From Mesotaenium endlicherianum (taxonomy: Eukaryota > Streptophyta > Zygnematophyceae > Zygnematales > Mesotaeniaceae), in the NCBI GenBank assembly GCA_009602735.1, contig WELA01000730.1, positions 1-27,707 on the forward strand: a DNA stretch of 27,707 nt. The letters are read 5' to 3'. The position numbers and the translations under genes were made by a program. This document shows, piece by piece, positions 18,721-27,707 of this stretch (position 1 is the first letter of the stretch; every line of letters begins with the position of its first letter). The notes under the pieces are model-generated. The model was not told the origin of the DNA. It was given only the letters and a program-made list of their open reading frames with translations, and searched no databases.

Positions 18721-19679
18721 ATGGAGTTGCGGTCGGCAACTGGAGGATGCGAACATGTCGAGCATGTTGAGCGCGTGGAGCAGACGGCACCACCTTTGTC
18801 AAGGGAGCAACAAGAGATGCAGGCGATGTTGAGGCAAATGGCAAACGCAATTGGAGGAGAAGTTTACACACAGTTTCAACAAAATATGCGCCAGGAGGTG
18901 GAGAGAATGGTGCGGGTTGTTATGGGGAACGCCGCTTCGACGAGTTCGGCACCTGCACCTATTGCGCCACCATTTCATGTTAACCCAGTGGTGCAACCAG
19001 TTATTCCACCCGCATCAGGAGTGCGTGCGCCTAAGCCTGAAGTTTATACTGGAGAGCGTGGATCGCCGCCTGTTCATCAATGGATTTTTGGAGTGAAGAA
19101 GTTTATGGAGTATTCTACGCTCACGCCCGACAGGCAAGTCGCCTTTGTCATAACTTTGCTGCAGAAGAGTGCTGGAGCTTGGTATGAGCGACAGGAGCAG
19201 CTGTTTGGAATTCTTGCTATTGTTGATCAGCTCTTTGAAGGCTTGAAGAGGCAATTTCAACCTATTGCACCCGAGGCTACTGCTCAAGATCTATTGGTAC
19301 GCCTTCGTCAACGAGGAAGCGTTCAAGAGTATGTATCGCGCTTCAACGAGCTGGTGCTTCAATGTCCATCCATGCACGAGTCGGAGATGATGGACAAGTT
19401 CAAGAGGACACTCAAGCCAACTGTGGCCAAGGAAGTGGCACTCAAGGACCCTACCAGTCTTGGAGAAATGATGGCATTGGCGACAAAGGTTGATGCTGTG
19501 GACTATAGTCAGAGGCAGTGGGGCAGCCACAACTTTGGAGGTTATCGACACTTTGGATCTCAAGCGCCAAGCACGAGTGGACAAGGTCGAGTACTTATAG
19601 AGTTGGGAGTTGTGCAGTACCAGCGCAGGCAGCAGAATTTCAAGCCGAGAGGACCCTGCTATAATTGCGGCAAGCTTGG
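18721..19679 (+). pseudogene. gag: Element B gag, interrupted in the zinc knuckle
   Basis: Starts with ATG at 18721, 24 bases after the primer site. 319 codons precede the insertion. Residues about 105-265 form the retrotransposon gag domain (EVYTGERGSP ... WYERQEQLF ... VQEYVSRFNELVLQ ... KPTVAKEVALKD), the structural particle protein. The N-terminal 100 residues are Gln/Glu-rich, then Pro/Ala-rich. The CCHC nucleic-acid-binding knuckle begins with Cys313 and Cys316 (CYNCGKLG) and is cut there by element C; its His and last Cys lie at 26365 onward, ending in TAA at 26432-26434. Codons read into the LTR after 19680 are not part of the gene. Confidence 0.88.
19675..19679. repeat. Target-site duplication of element C, left copy (CTTGG)
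   Basis: CTTGG immediately before the LTR, repeated at 26360-26364. It lies within the zinc-knuckle codons of element B gag. Confidence 0.95.
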
Positions 19680-20182
19680 TGTAGTGAAACAGATACATAA
19701 AGTACTTAGTAAAACAGAATACTTTATCTATTCAAGACAAGGATCTTTGAACACAAGTGGTAGCTTCTTGAAAGAGAGATGGCTTCTTGAAAGTTAATAT
19801 ATTTCTGGATTTTGGCAAGTACAAGAGTGATTCTCCCATGTCTTTCTATGTTCTAGCTCTTGTTTATATACTTGCTACATAAGTAATTTCTAGGAAGGTG
19901 TATGTTGATGTGTTGGCACCCAACACATCCCAAAACTTGCCACCTCTTTCTAGAATAATGTACACATGTCCTTTTGACCTAAAAATGGCACATTTGACTT
20001 TTGCCACATGGAGTTCTTCTAGGTCTTTCCTCTAACTTCGAAAATGCCTTGGAAGGTTCAAAGGACATGAACCAAGTTACTAGAGTACCTATTCACACTT
20101 GACTCCACACAATACTACTCCAAATATATTTGAAAACATTAAAATATATGCAAACTAATATATAATAACTCAAATCACTACA
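19680..20182 (-). repeat. Element C 3' LTR (left copy)
   Basis: 503 bp; differs from 25857-26359 at about nine positions, including a three-base cluster (CCC against GGA) near 19836. Confidence 0.96.
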
Positions 20183-20195
20183 TCACCCCCCCGAT
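20183..20195 (-). other. Element C polypurine tract
   Basis: On the minus strand ATCGGGGGGGTGA directly before the LTR start TGTAGTG. About 7 bp internal to it is GCGCCGAGACGTCGC (20203-20217), shared with element D. Confidence 0.85.
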
Positions 20196-20202
20196 AGAAA
20201 AA

Positions 20203-20217
20203 GCGACGTCTCGGCGC
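20203..20217 (-). other. Conserved motif beside the polypurine tract (elements C and D)
   Basis: GCGCCGAGACGTCGC here and GCGCCGAGGACGTCGC at 12795-12810, both on the minus strand, a few bases internal to the polypurine tract. The surrounding sequences differ, so the motif stands out as conserved. Role unknown; it could be a leftover of a shared coding end or a cis signal. Confidence 0.5.
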
Positions 20218-20951
20218 GTCAAGTCAGGTCTTACACATGTGGAGCAAACTAGTCAACAGTTTCAAGTCAGATGCCACACATGTGAAGAGGACTAGTCAAA
20301 GGCGCCAAGTCAGGTGCTACACATGTAAGGTAGACTAGGCAAGGTCGTAGGTGGTGTGACCTTATTGGCTAGCCTACTCCTTAATGATAAAGAAAATTGT
20401 ACAAGTTGGCCCAGAATCTGCCACGAACTCAAAAATTCATAGCGGCCACAGAACTGCTCCAAATCTGAAAATTCGAGTGCCAGACGGACCGCGTCGGAGA
20501 ACTCTACCGGGTCACCAAATTTGAGAGCATTCTAATTTCTGGAGTGTCGTTGAGAGCTGAGAGAGTAGGCACTCCTCCAAATCTGTGCAGAAACTTCTGA
20601 AAATCATAAGTCCTTCTATACTTCTCCAAATTCTGCAAACTAAGTCTCAAACTGGGCGCTGTAAGATGTTCTACCAGAGTCTTGAGTTTCAGAGCATTCC
20701 AAGTTCAGGGGAGGGCACAATGTCAGAAGGCATATTCTGCCCTAACAATGCCAGCAGCCTGACCCCCTTCTACTTAGAGCATCATATCTCTCTCACCAGT
20801 GCTCCAAATTGAGCAAACTTGGACTCTAAATGACCGGCTACTCATGGACTACAGCCAGGTAAATTTTCAGAATTTATTATGCAGAGACCTATCACCAGTA
20901 GCAGTTTTAGTTTTCTGTCCAGAAACTGCGAGAAGAGAAGAGTGTCTAATG

Positions 20952-23900
20952 TCAATTTTTCCTCTTTCTTGTTCTTGCAGGCTGCCTCCAAGGGGTCTTC
21001 TGCTGCTTCTTGATGGTGGCAGGCTGCCTCCCTGAAGTCTTCGGGCTTCTAGTAGAGAGACTTGGGGCTGGTCCAAGATGGGGGTTGGCGGCATGGAAGC
21101 GCTTCAACTTTCTCTGAACTTTGTCAAGGTAGTGCGCCGCCACCCAACTATTCTCCGAATCTGGATATCCTTTCCACTTGATCAAGTATTGCTGCTGTCT
21201 CCTGAAATTTCTCATAGCCACTATGTCTTCCACTTCGTACTCCAAATGATCATCCACTATTGTTGGGGCTGGTGGGGTTGTCACACGTCCTGGGAACTTG
21301 TTGTCGGGTTGCACATATGGCTTGAAGAGGGAAGCGTGGAATACGGGGTCGATGTGCATAGTCTGGGGAAGTTCTAGCTTGAAAGCAACGGGGTTGACTT
21401 GCTGGATAATCTTGAAGGGTCCCAAATACTTGGGAGAGAACTTGCTGCCGGCAGGCCTGTTGTTCAGGGAAATGTTCTTGGATGATAGTAACACGTTGTC
21501 ACCCACTCTGTACGTAATTTCTCTTCTGGATCTGTTCGCCACTCTTGCTTGAGCATCTTGCGCGTGTTGTAGAGCTTTCTTCGCTGCTGTAAGGGCTGCT
21601 TCTAATGTCTCCATAAAATCTGTGGCTGCAGGTACTTCATCATGGCCAGCCGTGAAGCTCAGTGGCGTGGTCGGATGGAAGCCATAGTTGAGGAAGAATG
21701 GGGACTCTTGGGTAGAGGCCTGCGTAGTGTTGTTGTAGGCAAACTCGAGGGGGGTCAAGTACATGTCCCAGTCTTGCTCGAGGGTAGACACGTAGGCCTT
21801 TAGAGAGGTCTTTAGGGTACGATTCATACGCTCGGTTTGCCCATCTGATTGTGGGTGGTAGGCAGTAGACATATCCAGCGATGTACCCAAGTTCTTGAAG
21901 AGATTTTTCCAGAAATGGCTTGTGAATCTTGGATCTCTATCTGACACAATTCTTGATGGTAGTCCATGGAGTCGGAAGATGTTGTCAAAGATGAGTCTTG
22001 CAAGTTGTGGTGCTGTAGCCTTAGTCGTCGTGGGAATAAAATGAGCCATCTTGGTAAGTCTGTCCACCACCGTGAGTATTGCATTATGGCCTCGAGGTGT
22101 CACGGGCAAGTCCACGATAAGGTCCATTGAGATGTCCGTCCATTGTCTTTCGGGGATTGGTAGTGGTTGGAGGAGTCCTCCCGCCTTTTGCGATGATGGC
22201 TTGATTCTTTGGCATGTGTCACAGCTCCTGCAGTACTCCTTGACTTGCTTAGACATGCCTGGCCAACAATAAGTCCTAGCTAGAACGCCCGTGGTCCTTA
22301 GGATTCCAAAGTGTCCTCCAAGAGGGTTGTCGTGTGCTTCTCGTAGAAGCAAGAGCCGGAGGTCTATGTCATTAGGAACACATCTCTGGCCCGTATCTTG
22401 CCTCACCCAATAATTGCCTTCTTGCTTCTTGCATGGGTCCAAGGCTGCTTCTCCGTTCTTGTAGTAAGGGTCTCTTTCATAGGCGGCTGAAAATCGAGCT
22501 TCCAGATCTGTCTTCAGGGATACCATCACTGCATTTAATTGCAGTCTTGAGAGGGGGTCAGCCGGGTTTGTCTTGCCGGGCTGGTACTGAATCGTGATGT
22601 TGTATTGTTGCAAGTATCCGCTCCATCTTGCTTGTCTCCTTGAGAGATACGGCTGCGTTTGGAGGTGCTTTAACGCCTCGTGGTCCGTGGTGACCAGTAC
22701 TTTGCGTCCTTCAACGTAGCAGCGCCAAACCTTCAAGGCATGTACAATCGCCAATGCCTCTCGCTCCGTGGTTGTATAATTTTGCTCGGCTGGATTTAGC
22801 TTCCTTGACTCGTAGGCGATGGGCTGCAGTCCCTTGCCTTGGTCTTGAAGCAGGATTGCTCCTATTGCATAGGAAGATGCATCGGTGATGACGTGGAAGG
22901 GCCAATCTGGGTTTGGACTTGGGAGTGTGAGCACCGGGGATGTGGTCAATCTTCGCTTTAACTCTTGAAATGCCTCTTCCTCTTTCTCGGTCCATGTATA
23001 TAGCCTGTCCTTCTTGAGTAGATCTGTCAGGGGGGCTGCTATGTGCGAGAAGCCTTGGATGAATTTTCTGTACCAATTGGCAAATCCCAAGAATGACTGG
23101 AGTTCTTTCTTGGTCGTGGGGGTTGGCCATTCCTCCACCACCGTGGTCTTCTTGGGGTCCATCTTGATGCCATCAGCAGTCACGTGGAGACCTAGGAACT
23201 CCACTTCTTGTTTGGCAAACTCGCACTTTGACTCCTTCGCAAATAGCTTGTTTTGCTTCAATACTTCAAGGACTTCTTTCAAGTGTCTCGCATGCTCTTC
23301 AAGGGTCTTGCTGTAGATAAGGATGTCATCGATGAATACCACCACAAATCTGTCCAACATGGGCTGAAATATGGTGTTCATCATAGTCATGAAAGTTGCT
23401 GGCGCGTTGGTGAGTCCAAATGGCAGGACCATGAACTCAAAATGTCCATATCTTGTCCTGAATGCCGTCTTCTCTATGTCCGGTTCTGCGATGCGAATCT
23501 GGTGGTAGCCGCTCCGTAAGTCAATCTTCGTGAAGTACTTGGCTCCAACCAGCCGGTCCATGAGCTCATCCATGCGCGGCAGCGGGTATCGATTCTTGAT
23601 GGTGATCTTGTTGAGGGCGCGATAGTCCACACACATCCTCAAGGTACCATCTTTCTTCTTGACAAATAGCACCGGGGCTCCAAATGGCGACTTGCTAGGT
23701 CGAATGAAGCCATGCTCCAGTAGCTCCTTGATTTGCTTCTTGACTTCGTCTAGCTCCGTGTATGACATTTTGAACGTAGGCCGAGAGATGGGCTTGCTTC
23801 CGGGCTCCAACTCTATCTTGTGGTCTACGAATCTTTTGGGGGGTAGGCCCTTGGGCAATTCCGGGGAGAACACTTCTTTGTAGTCCTCTAAGACTTCTTG

Positions 23901-24617
23901 TATCTCCTTGGGAACGGGGCTGCCTTCTTGACTCTCGATGTCTTTCTTGATGTCTTTTGGCGTGATCAAGGCCAAAAGAAGCTCGTGTCCCTTCCTCACA
24001 AGTCTCTTGAGTTGGAGGGCGGACAATAGTATCTCGTGTGCCGGCTTCTGGATGTCTTGGGTCTGGATATTCTGGATTGCGCGCAAAATACAGATTCTTG
24101 AAGTGATGTCATTCTTGATCTTGATAGTACCGGTCCTCCAATCAACTTGGGGGTTGTGCTTGGTCAACCAAGGCGTCCCTAGGATGACGTCGTACTTGCC
24201 CAATTGCATGGGGGAGAACACTACTCTATCCTTGAAGGACTTGATAGAGAGTGCCAAGGGGTACGTCTTCTTGGAAGGGGTAGTATAGGAGAATCCATCG
24301 GGCATCATAATCTCCTCGTCGTGGTCAAGAGTTCGCATAGTAATACCGTGCTTGGTGGCAAAATCTGCAGCAATGAAGTTGCCTTGAGCTCCGCTATCCA
24401 CCAAGATGTGGACCTTCTCTCCTCCAAGGTAACCTCTCAAACTCATTGGGGCTGGAACGTCGTCTTCAACGGGGGTCTCCACCTCACTTGGCGTGTTGCC
24501 TTCTCGTGAAGTGGGTCTTGGGGTGGTAGGCTCCTGGCCTACCGGCGCTGTCCGTTTTTTGACAACTTTTTGGGGCATGAAAGTGCACGATGGCCCTTTT
24601 CCTTGCAATAAAAGCAT
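20952..24617 (-). CDS. pol: Element C pol polyprotein (PR-RT-RNaseH-INT-chromodomain)
   Basis: 1222 codons without interruption. Protease active site at about residue 74 ([10 protein letters not shown]). Reverse transcriptase about 290-480 with FIDD at 429-431. RNase H about 570-690 with D579 (ITDAS), E619 and D645. Integrase zinc finger H762, H769, C799, C802, then catalytic D832, D893 and E929 (DD35E). A GPF/Y-type segment near 1066 (YLGPFKII). Chromodomain about 1127-1168 ([11 protein letters not shown] ... [14 protein letters not shown]), then a Lys/Arg-rich tail. The chromodomain assigns it to the chromoviruses, where it is thought to guide integration to marked chromatin. Pol overlaps gag by 79 bases in the -1 frame; the first Met at 24617 is probably not used, because translation should enter by frameshift near 24554. 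Cys, Asp, Glu and His catalytic residues are all present. Confidence 0.97.
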   Translation of the reverse strand: MLLLQGKGPSCTFMPQKVVKKRTAPVGQEPTTPRPTSREGNTPSEVETPVEDDVPAPMSLRGYLGGEKVHILVDSGAQGNFIAADFATKHGITMRTLDHDEEIMMPDGFSYTTPSKKTYPLALSIKSFKDRVVFSPMQLGKYDVILGTPWLTKHNPQVDWRTGTIKIKNDITSRICILRAIQNIQTQDIQKPAHEILLSALQLKRLVRKGHELLLALITPKDIKKDIESQEGSPVPKEIQEVLEDYKEVFSPELPKGLPPKRFVDHKIELEPGSKPISRPTFKMSYTELDEVKKQIKELLEHGFIRPSKSPFGAPVLFVKKKDGTLRMCVDYRALNKITIKNRYPLPRMDELMDRLVGAKYFTKIDLRSGYHQIRIAEPDIEKTAFRTRYGHFEFMVLPFGLTNAPATFMTMMNTIFQPMLDRFVVVFIDDILIYSKTLEEHARHLKEVLEVLKQNKLFAKESKCEFAKQEVEFLGLHVTADGIKMDPKKTTVVEEWPTPTTKKELQSFLGFANWYRKFIQGFSHIAAPLTDLLKKDRLYTWTEKEEEAFQELKRRLTTSPVLTLPSPNPDWPFHVITDASSYAIGAILLQDQGKGLQPIAYESRKLNPAEQNYTTTEREALAIVHALKVWRCYVEGRKVLVTTDHEALKHLQTQPYLSRRQARWSGYLQQYNITIQYQPGKTNPADPLSRLQLNAVMVSLKTDLEARFSAAYERDPYYKNGEAALDPCKKQEGNYWVRQDTGQRCVPNDIDLRLLLLREAHDNPLGGHFGILRTTGVLARTYCWPGMSKQVKEYCRSCDTCQRIKPSSQKAGGLLQPLPIPERQWTDISMDLIVDLPVTPRGHNAILTVVDRLTKMAHFIPTTTKATAPQLARLIFDNIFRLHGLPSRIVSDRDPRFTSHFWKNLFKNLGTSLDMSTAYHPQSDGQTERMNRTLKTSLKAYVSTLEQDWDMYLTPLEFAYNNTTQASTQESPFFLNYGFHPTTPLSFTAGHDEVPAATDFMETLEAALTAAKKALQHAQDAQARVANRSRREITYRVGDNVLLSSKNISLNNRPAGSKFSPKYLGPFKIIQQVNPVAFKLELPQTMHIDPVFHASLFKPYVQPDNKFPGRVTTPPAPTIVDDHLEYEVEDIVAMRNFRRQQQYLIKWKGYPDSENSWVAAHYLDKVQRKLKRFHAANPHLGPAPSLSTRSPKTSGRQPATIKKQQKTPWRQPARTRKRKN
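24525..24560 (-). promoter_or_regulatory. Programmed -1 ribosomal frameshift signal (gag-pol of element C)
   Basis: Minus strand, in the gag frame: slippery heptamer A AAA AAC (24560-24554), a 10-base spacer, then a hairpin GGTAGGC-CAGGA-GCCTACC (24543-24525) with a 7-bp G+C-rich stem. Slipping back one base leads directly into the pol frame (KKRTAPVG...). The gag stop TAG (24541-24539) lies inside the stem. A AAA AAC is a classic -1 site in retroviral gag-pro junctions; use here is inferred from the exact frame relationship. Confidence 0.8.
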
Positions 24618-25819
24618 AGTCCAGCCGTCATGAGAGCTTCTTTTTCAGCCGGGGAGAGTCTTGCTTTCACTCCTTGCTGGTTTCTTGCATCATAAGTGTC
24701 ATTGGAGGGTCTTCCACTCTTCCGGGCAGCCGCGGGGTCCCTTTTAATAACTCCGATTTCCATGGGTGTGGGTCCAGATTCGGATGTGGAAGGGGCTGCG
24801 TACACCCGCGTCGTCGGTACCCGTGAAGATGAAGGCACGGAGTGCTTGAAATCCAAGGTATCCACCTTTTGGGCCACTTCAATGATCTTTGAGAAGTCCG
24901 TCAAGTCGCGTAACTCCACTTCCTTTGCCACCTTGGGTTTGAGGCCAAAGATGTAGCGGTCAATCTTCTCCTCGAGAGACATGTTGGGGATCTCAAGAGT
25001 GAGGGCGTGAAATCTGGATGTATACTCTTGAACGGACGTCGTTTGCTTGAGATGGTGGAGCTTTCCTCGGGCAATCTTCTCCGCATTGATGGGCATGAAT
25101 TGCTTCTTGAGGGCCTCACGAAAATCTGCCCATCTTGCATATGATGGTGGGGGCTCTTGGCCGAGCATGGGGTGCGCCATAGCTTGATATATAGCCGCTT
25201 GATAGTTACGCCACCATGATGTTGCTGCTCCTCTAAGTAAGGTAACGGCAAAGGGAACGTAGTCCTCCTCGGGTACTTCAAGGAATGCGAGGTACGTCTC
25301 CACTTGGTAGAGCCATAAATTCAGGTTGGCACCTTTCCCGGGGTTGAAAGTGTCGGGTTTGCCGGGCTTGATGAGTTTCCTTGCTCTCGTTGGCTCTTGT
25401 GGAGGCGCTTGAGCCGGGGCTGGATTTTGAGCATTGCTCGCAATAGGGGCAACCATGGCAGCCATAGCTTCTCTTGACGCTTGCACGGTTGCTTCATAGG
25501 TGGCCAAGCCCACTTGGTTGTGGACGGTCATTAGGAAGGCTGCCCACTCATTTGCGGGAACTCCTTGTGGTGGGGTCAACTTTGCTATAGCGGCTGCCAC
25601 GGGATTTGACGGTGCTCCTCCTTGTGGTGCTTCTTGTTGTTGGAGATTTCCTTGAGTAGGCTCTCCCATCGACGCTGGAGGAGGGTGTGCTCCTCCTTGT
25701 GGTGCTTCTTGTTGTTGCAGATTTTCTTGAGTGGGCTCTCCCATCGGCGCTGGAGGAGGGTGTCTTGGAGAGGAAGGGCTTCCTTCGAAAGCTTGCTGTT
25801 GGTCTTGAGGATCGGCCAT
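24539..25819 (-). CDS. gag: Element C gag
   Basis: 426 codons, starting ATG 25 bases after the primer site. The N-terminal 70 residues are Pro/Gln-rich and contain a tandem 25-residue duplication (MGEPTQ(E/G)[11 protein letters not shown] at 26 and 51). Retrotransposon gag domain about 165-300 ([13 protein letters not shown] ... [13 protein letters not shown] ... [12 protein letters not shown]). One CCHC knuckle at 402-415 ([14 protein letters not shown]) binds RNA during packaging. The protein shares the SVQEY(T/V)SRF and VAKEV blocks with element B's gag, so the two families are related. It ends in TAG inside the frameshift hairpin. Confidence 0.96.
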   Translation of the reverse strand: MADPQDQQQAFEGSPSSPRHPPPAPMGEPTQENLQQQEAPQGGAHPPPASMGEPTQGNLQQQEAPQGGAPSNPVAAAIAKLTPPQGVPANEWAAFLMTVHNQVGLATYEATVQASREAMAAMVAPIASNAQNPAPAQAPPQEPTRARKLIKPGKPDTFNPGKGANLNLWLYQVETYLAFLEVPEEDYVPFAVTLLRGAATSWWRNYQAAIYQAMAHPMLGQEPPPSYARWADFREALKKQFMPINAEKIARGKLHHLKQTTSVQEYTSRFHALTLEIPNMSLEEKIDRYIFGLKPKVAKEVELRDLTDFSKIIEVAQKVDTLDFKHSVPSSSRVPTTRVYAAPSTSESGPTPMEIGVIKRDPAAARKSGRPSNDTYDARNQQGVKARLSPAEKEALMTAGLCFYCKEKGHRALSCPKKLSKNGQRR

Positions 25820-25843
25820 CTTCTTGTGCTACCAAAGTGCCTA

Positions 25844-25855
25844 GCTCCGATACCA
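25844..25855 (-). other. Element C primer-binding site
   Basis: On the minus strand the LTR end CACTACA is followed by one base (G) and TGGTATCGGAGC, the same 12-base primer site as in elements B and D. Confidence 0.92.
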
Positions 25856-25856
25856 C

Positions 25857-26359
25857 TGTAGTGAAACAGATAGATAAAGTACTTAGTAAAACAGAATACT
25901 TTATCTATTCAAGACAAGGATCTTTGAACACAAGTGGTAGCTTCTTGAAAGAGAGATGGCTTCTTGAAAGTTAATATATTTCTGGATTTTGGCAAGTACA
26001 AGAGTGATTCTGGAATGTCTTTCTATGTTCTAGCTCTTGTTTATATACTTGCTACATAAGTAATTTCTAGGAAGGTGTATGTTGATGTGTTGGCACCCAA
26101 CACATCCCAAAACTTGCCACCTCTTTCTAGAATAATGTACACATGTCCTTTTGACCTAAAAATGGCACATCTTACTTTTGCCACATGGAGTTCTTCTAGG
26201 TCTTTCCTCTAACTTCGAAAATGCCTTGGAAGGTTCAAAGGACATGAACCAAGTTACAAGAGTACCTATTCACACTTGACTCCACACAATACTACTCCAA
26301 ATATATTTGAAAACATTAAAATATATGCGAACTAATATATAGTAACTCAAATCACTACA
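25857..26359 (-). repeat. Element C 5' LTR (right copy)
   Basis: 503 bp, the transcription-driving copy for the minus-strand element. Borders fixed by the primer site on one side and the CTTGG duplication on the other. Confidence 0.96.
26040..26047 (-). promoter_or_regulatory. TATA box in element C 5' LTR
   Basis: TATATAAA on the minus strand within the 5' LTR, about 190 bases before the LTR end; the same sequence is present in the 3' LTR. Confidence 0.6.
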
Positions 26360-26364
26360 CTTGG
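26360..26364. repeat. Target-site duplication of element C, right copy (CTTGG)
   Basis: Matches 19675-19679; element B gag resumes directly afterwards. Confidence 0.95.
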
Positions 26365-26434
26365 ACATCTGGCTCGAGACTGTTATGTGAAGGCGAAGCA
26401 ACCTCAACAACAGGAAAAAGGAGGACGCCAGTAA
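26365..26434 (+). pseudogene. gag: Element B gag, 3' remainder
   Basis: Continues the zinc knuckle in the correct phase: His and Cys of the CCHC motif are in HLARDCYVKAKQ, followed by a Gln-rich tail and TAA. It shows that element C broke the knuckle between its second Cys and its His. Confidence 0.85.
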
Positions 26435-26445
26435 GTCGTTCTGGA

Positions 26446-27707
26446 GTGTCTACCGGCGTGAAGACGAGAACTCACAAGGAGGTTATCCCCAGGAGCCTGT
26501 CGAGAAGCGAAAGACGAGATATTGACAAGCCTATCATCGTGGAAGGAGTGGTCAACGGCAACAAGGCGAAGTGTATGGTCGACAGTGGCGCAAGTACAAA
26601 CTTTGTGCACAAGAAGCTGGTGAAAGAGTGGCGAATCCTTGTGCAAAAGCAGTACGAGCCTAAGGAAGCAATTTTGGCGAATGGGTAGAGACTCAAGTGT
26701 GGTGCACCTACGGAAGCTATTCACGTGGAAGTAGCGGGGCACCGGAGTAAGGAAGTTATGGAGCAGGCAGAGTTGGGTCACCATGAGGTAATATTGGGCC
26801 GACCATGGTTGAGAATAGCCAACCCTCAAGTGCACTGGAGCACAGGACAAGTGAAAGTCCAAGGGCGTGATGGTCGAATGGAGACAGCGAAACAGGTGGA
26901 GGTAGATACGACCACAAGTAACTGTCTTTTGTCGAGCCTGCAAGTTAAGAAGCTATGCAGGGCGAATCAGGAGAAGGAGATGTACCTTGTTTTGGTGGCC
27001 CTGGCTAGGTCATCAGTTGGAGCAAGCGTGAATCCTAACAGCCTGGGCGAATGTACATCGCCGGAGGAGCAAGTAGTGGTGTCCGATCCCCTTGCTGAGA
27101 AGGAGCAGAGCCCAACTGCTCAAGAGAAGGAGCCTGCTGAGATGCCTGCCCAAATTAAGGCGCTGTTGGAGGAGTTCAAGTGCGTATTTCCTGAGGAGTT
27201 ACCTGCAGGATTACCTCCACAGAGAGCTATGGAGCACAAGATTGAGTTGGAACCAGGGAGCAAGCCACCAGTGAGACCCGCCTATCGTCAATTGTTTGCG
27301 GAGTTGGACGAGTTGAAGAAGCAGCTGACAGAGTTGTTGGAGAAGGGATTCATCCGACCCAGCGAGTCTCCATTTGCAGCGCCAGTCTTATTTGTGAAGA
27401 AGAAGGATAGGACTATGAGGATGTGTGTCGACTACCGGGCACNTCCAGCACTCAACAAGGTCATCATCAAGAACAGGTACCCCCTTCCACGAGTGGACGA
27501 GTTGATGGACAGGCTTGTCGGGGCGAAGTATTTCTCGAAGATGGATTTGAGGAGTGGCTATCACCAGGTACGAATTGCGGAAGGAGACGTTCAGAAGACT
27601 GCTTTCAGAACTCGCTATGGTTTGTTCGAGTTCAAAGTCATGCCTTTTGGATTGACTAATGCACCTGCTACATTCATGGGACTCATAAATAGTATCTTCA
27701 GACCCTA
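26446..27707 (+). pseudogene. pol: Element B pol (protease and RT part), with premature stop, incomplete
   Basis: The frame is -1 relative to gag, as in element C, and open upstream into the gag tail, so no separate start is needed. Protease active site MVDSGAST near 26578. A TAG at 26686-26688 interrupts the frame after ILANG; the frame is otherwise open to the window edge. A spacer follows (LGECTSPEEQVVVSDPLA), then RT from about 27150 with [44 protein letters not shown] and [13 protein letters not shown]. The RT catalytic Asp-Asp box, RNase H and integrase lie beyond the edge. A 9-base segment containing the N (about 27442-27450) falls between the conserved YRA and LNK. The copy looks inactive. 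Confidence 0.88.
27443..27443. other. Ambiguous base (N) within RT
   Basis: The only N in the window, inside a 9-base segment absent from the aligned position in element C's RT, where YRA runs straight into LNK. Probably an unresolved assembly or polishing position. Confidence 0.9.

Larger units (their letters stand above)
19680..26359 (-). mobile_element. Element C: complete chromovirus (Ty3/gypsy) retrotransposon
   Basis: 6680 bp with 503-bp LTRs at both ends (TGTAGTG...CACTACA, a 7-bp inverted terminal match), CTTGG duplications, primer site, gag, pol with PR-RT-RNaseH-INT-chromodomain, and polypurine tract, all on the minus strand. Gag and pol are undamaged. About nine substitutions separate the LTRs (near 98.2% identity), so insertion was fairly recent and the copy could still be active. 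Confidence 0.97.
17940..27707 (+). mobile_element. Element B: Ty3/gypsy LTR retrotransposon, interrupted, runs off the window
   Basis: A 744-bp 5' LTR, primer site, gag and pol lie in order on the plus strand, interrupted by element C between 19679 and 26360 and continuing past the right edge in RT. It inserted into element A's integrase. It carries three defects: element C in the gag zinc knuckle, a stop codon early in pol, and an odd 9-base segment with an N in RT. Its 3' LTR and target duplication are outside the window (the base pairs left of the LTR read TTTGG). Confidence 0.93.

Noticed and set aside
19680-19797. Last 39 codons of the element B gag frame
   Set aside because: They read into element C's LTR after the insertion point, and the same peptide appears from the other LTR at about 25860-25974.
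22711-23130. Frames antisense or shifted to element C pol
   Set aside because: Shadows of the intact 1221-residue pol frame.
1-27707. CRISPR arrays, bacterial defence systems, operons and riboswitches
   Set aside because: No regularly spaced repeats with unique spacers and no bacterial gene organisation; the window is a eukaryotic chromosome end.

Overview
The window starts at a chromosome end. It opens with a plant-type CCCTAAA telomere array read from the C-rich strand, so the left edge is a physical telomere. The organism is a land plant or close streptophyte relative: Arabidopsis-type telomere repeat, a plant ABHD17-like hydrolase with GT-AG introns, and nested Ty3/gypsy LTR retrotransposons primed by an initiator-Met-tRNA-type site. 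I lean towards a non-seed plant such as a fern or lycophyte, but that is only an impression.

Layout. 1-76: telomere. 77-5300: subtelomere, GT/CA-rich and then strongly G+C-rich with C-rich, CCTG and polypyrimidine tracts. Inside it I can assemble one phase-consistent minus-strand multi-exon candidate gene (about 5623 down to 2475) of unknown function. 5.6-6.7 kb: probable divergent upstream region. 6699-9356: a complete five-exon ABHD17-type alpha/beta hydrolase (protein depalmitoylase family), the only confident cellular gene. 9.4-11.67 kb: AT-rich, with no gene except one exon-like island.

11.67-27.7 kb: nested LTR retrotransposons. Element D (12064-16741, minus) is a young non-autonomous element with 712-bp LTRs and a CCTCC target duplication. 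Its interior holds a decayed gypsy pol fragment and what looks like a foreign LTR with its own polypurine tract and primer site. Element A (16753-17939, minus) is a gypsy integrase remnant with a C-terminal PHD finger. Element B (17940 to beyond the right edge, plus) is a gypsy element inserted into A's integrase. Element C (19680-26359, minus) is a complete chromovirus inserted into the zinc knuckle of B's gag, with a CTTGG target duplication, intact gag and pol, and a textbook -1 frameshift signal.

Order of events: B is younger than A, C is younger than B, and D is recent (about 3 LTR differences in 712 bp, against about 9 in 503 bp for C). D and B have related LTRs and share the pol spacer, so D probably derives from a B-like autonomous lineage and was moved in trans.
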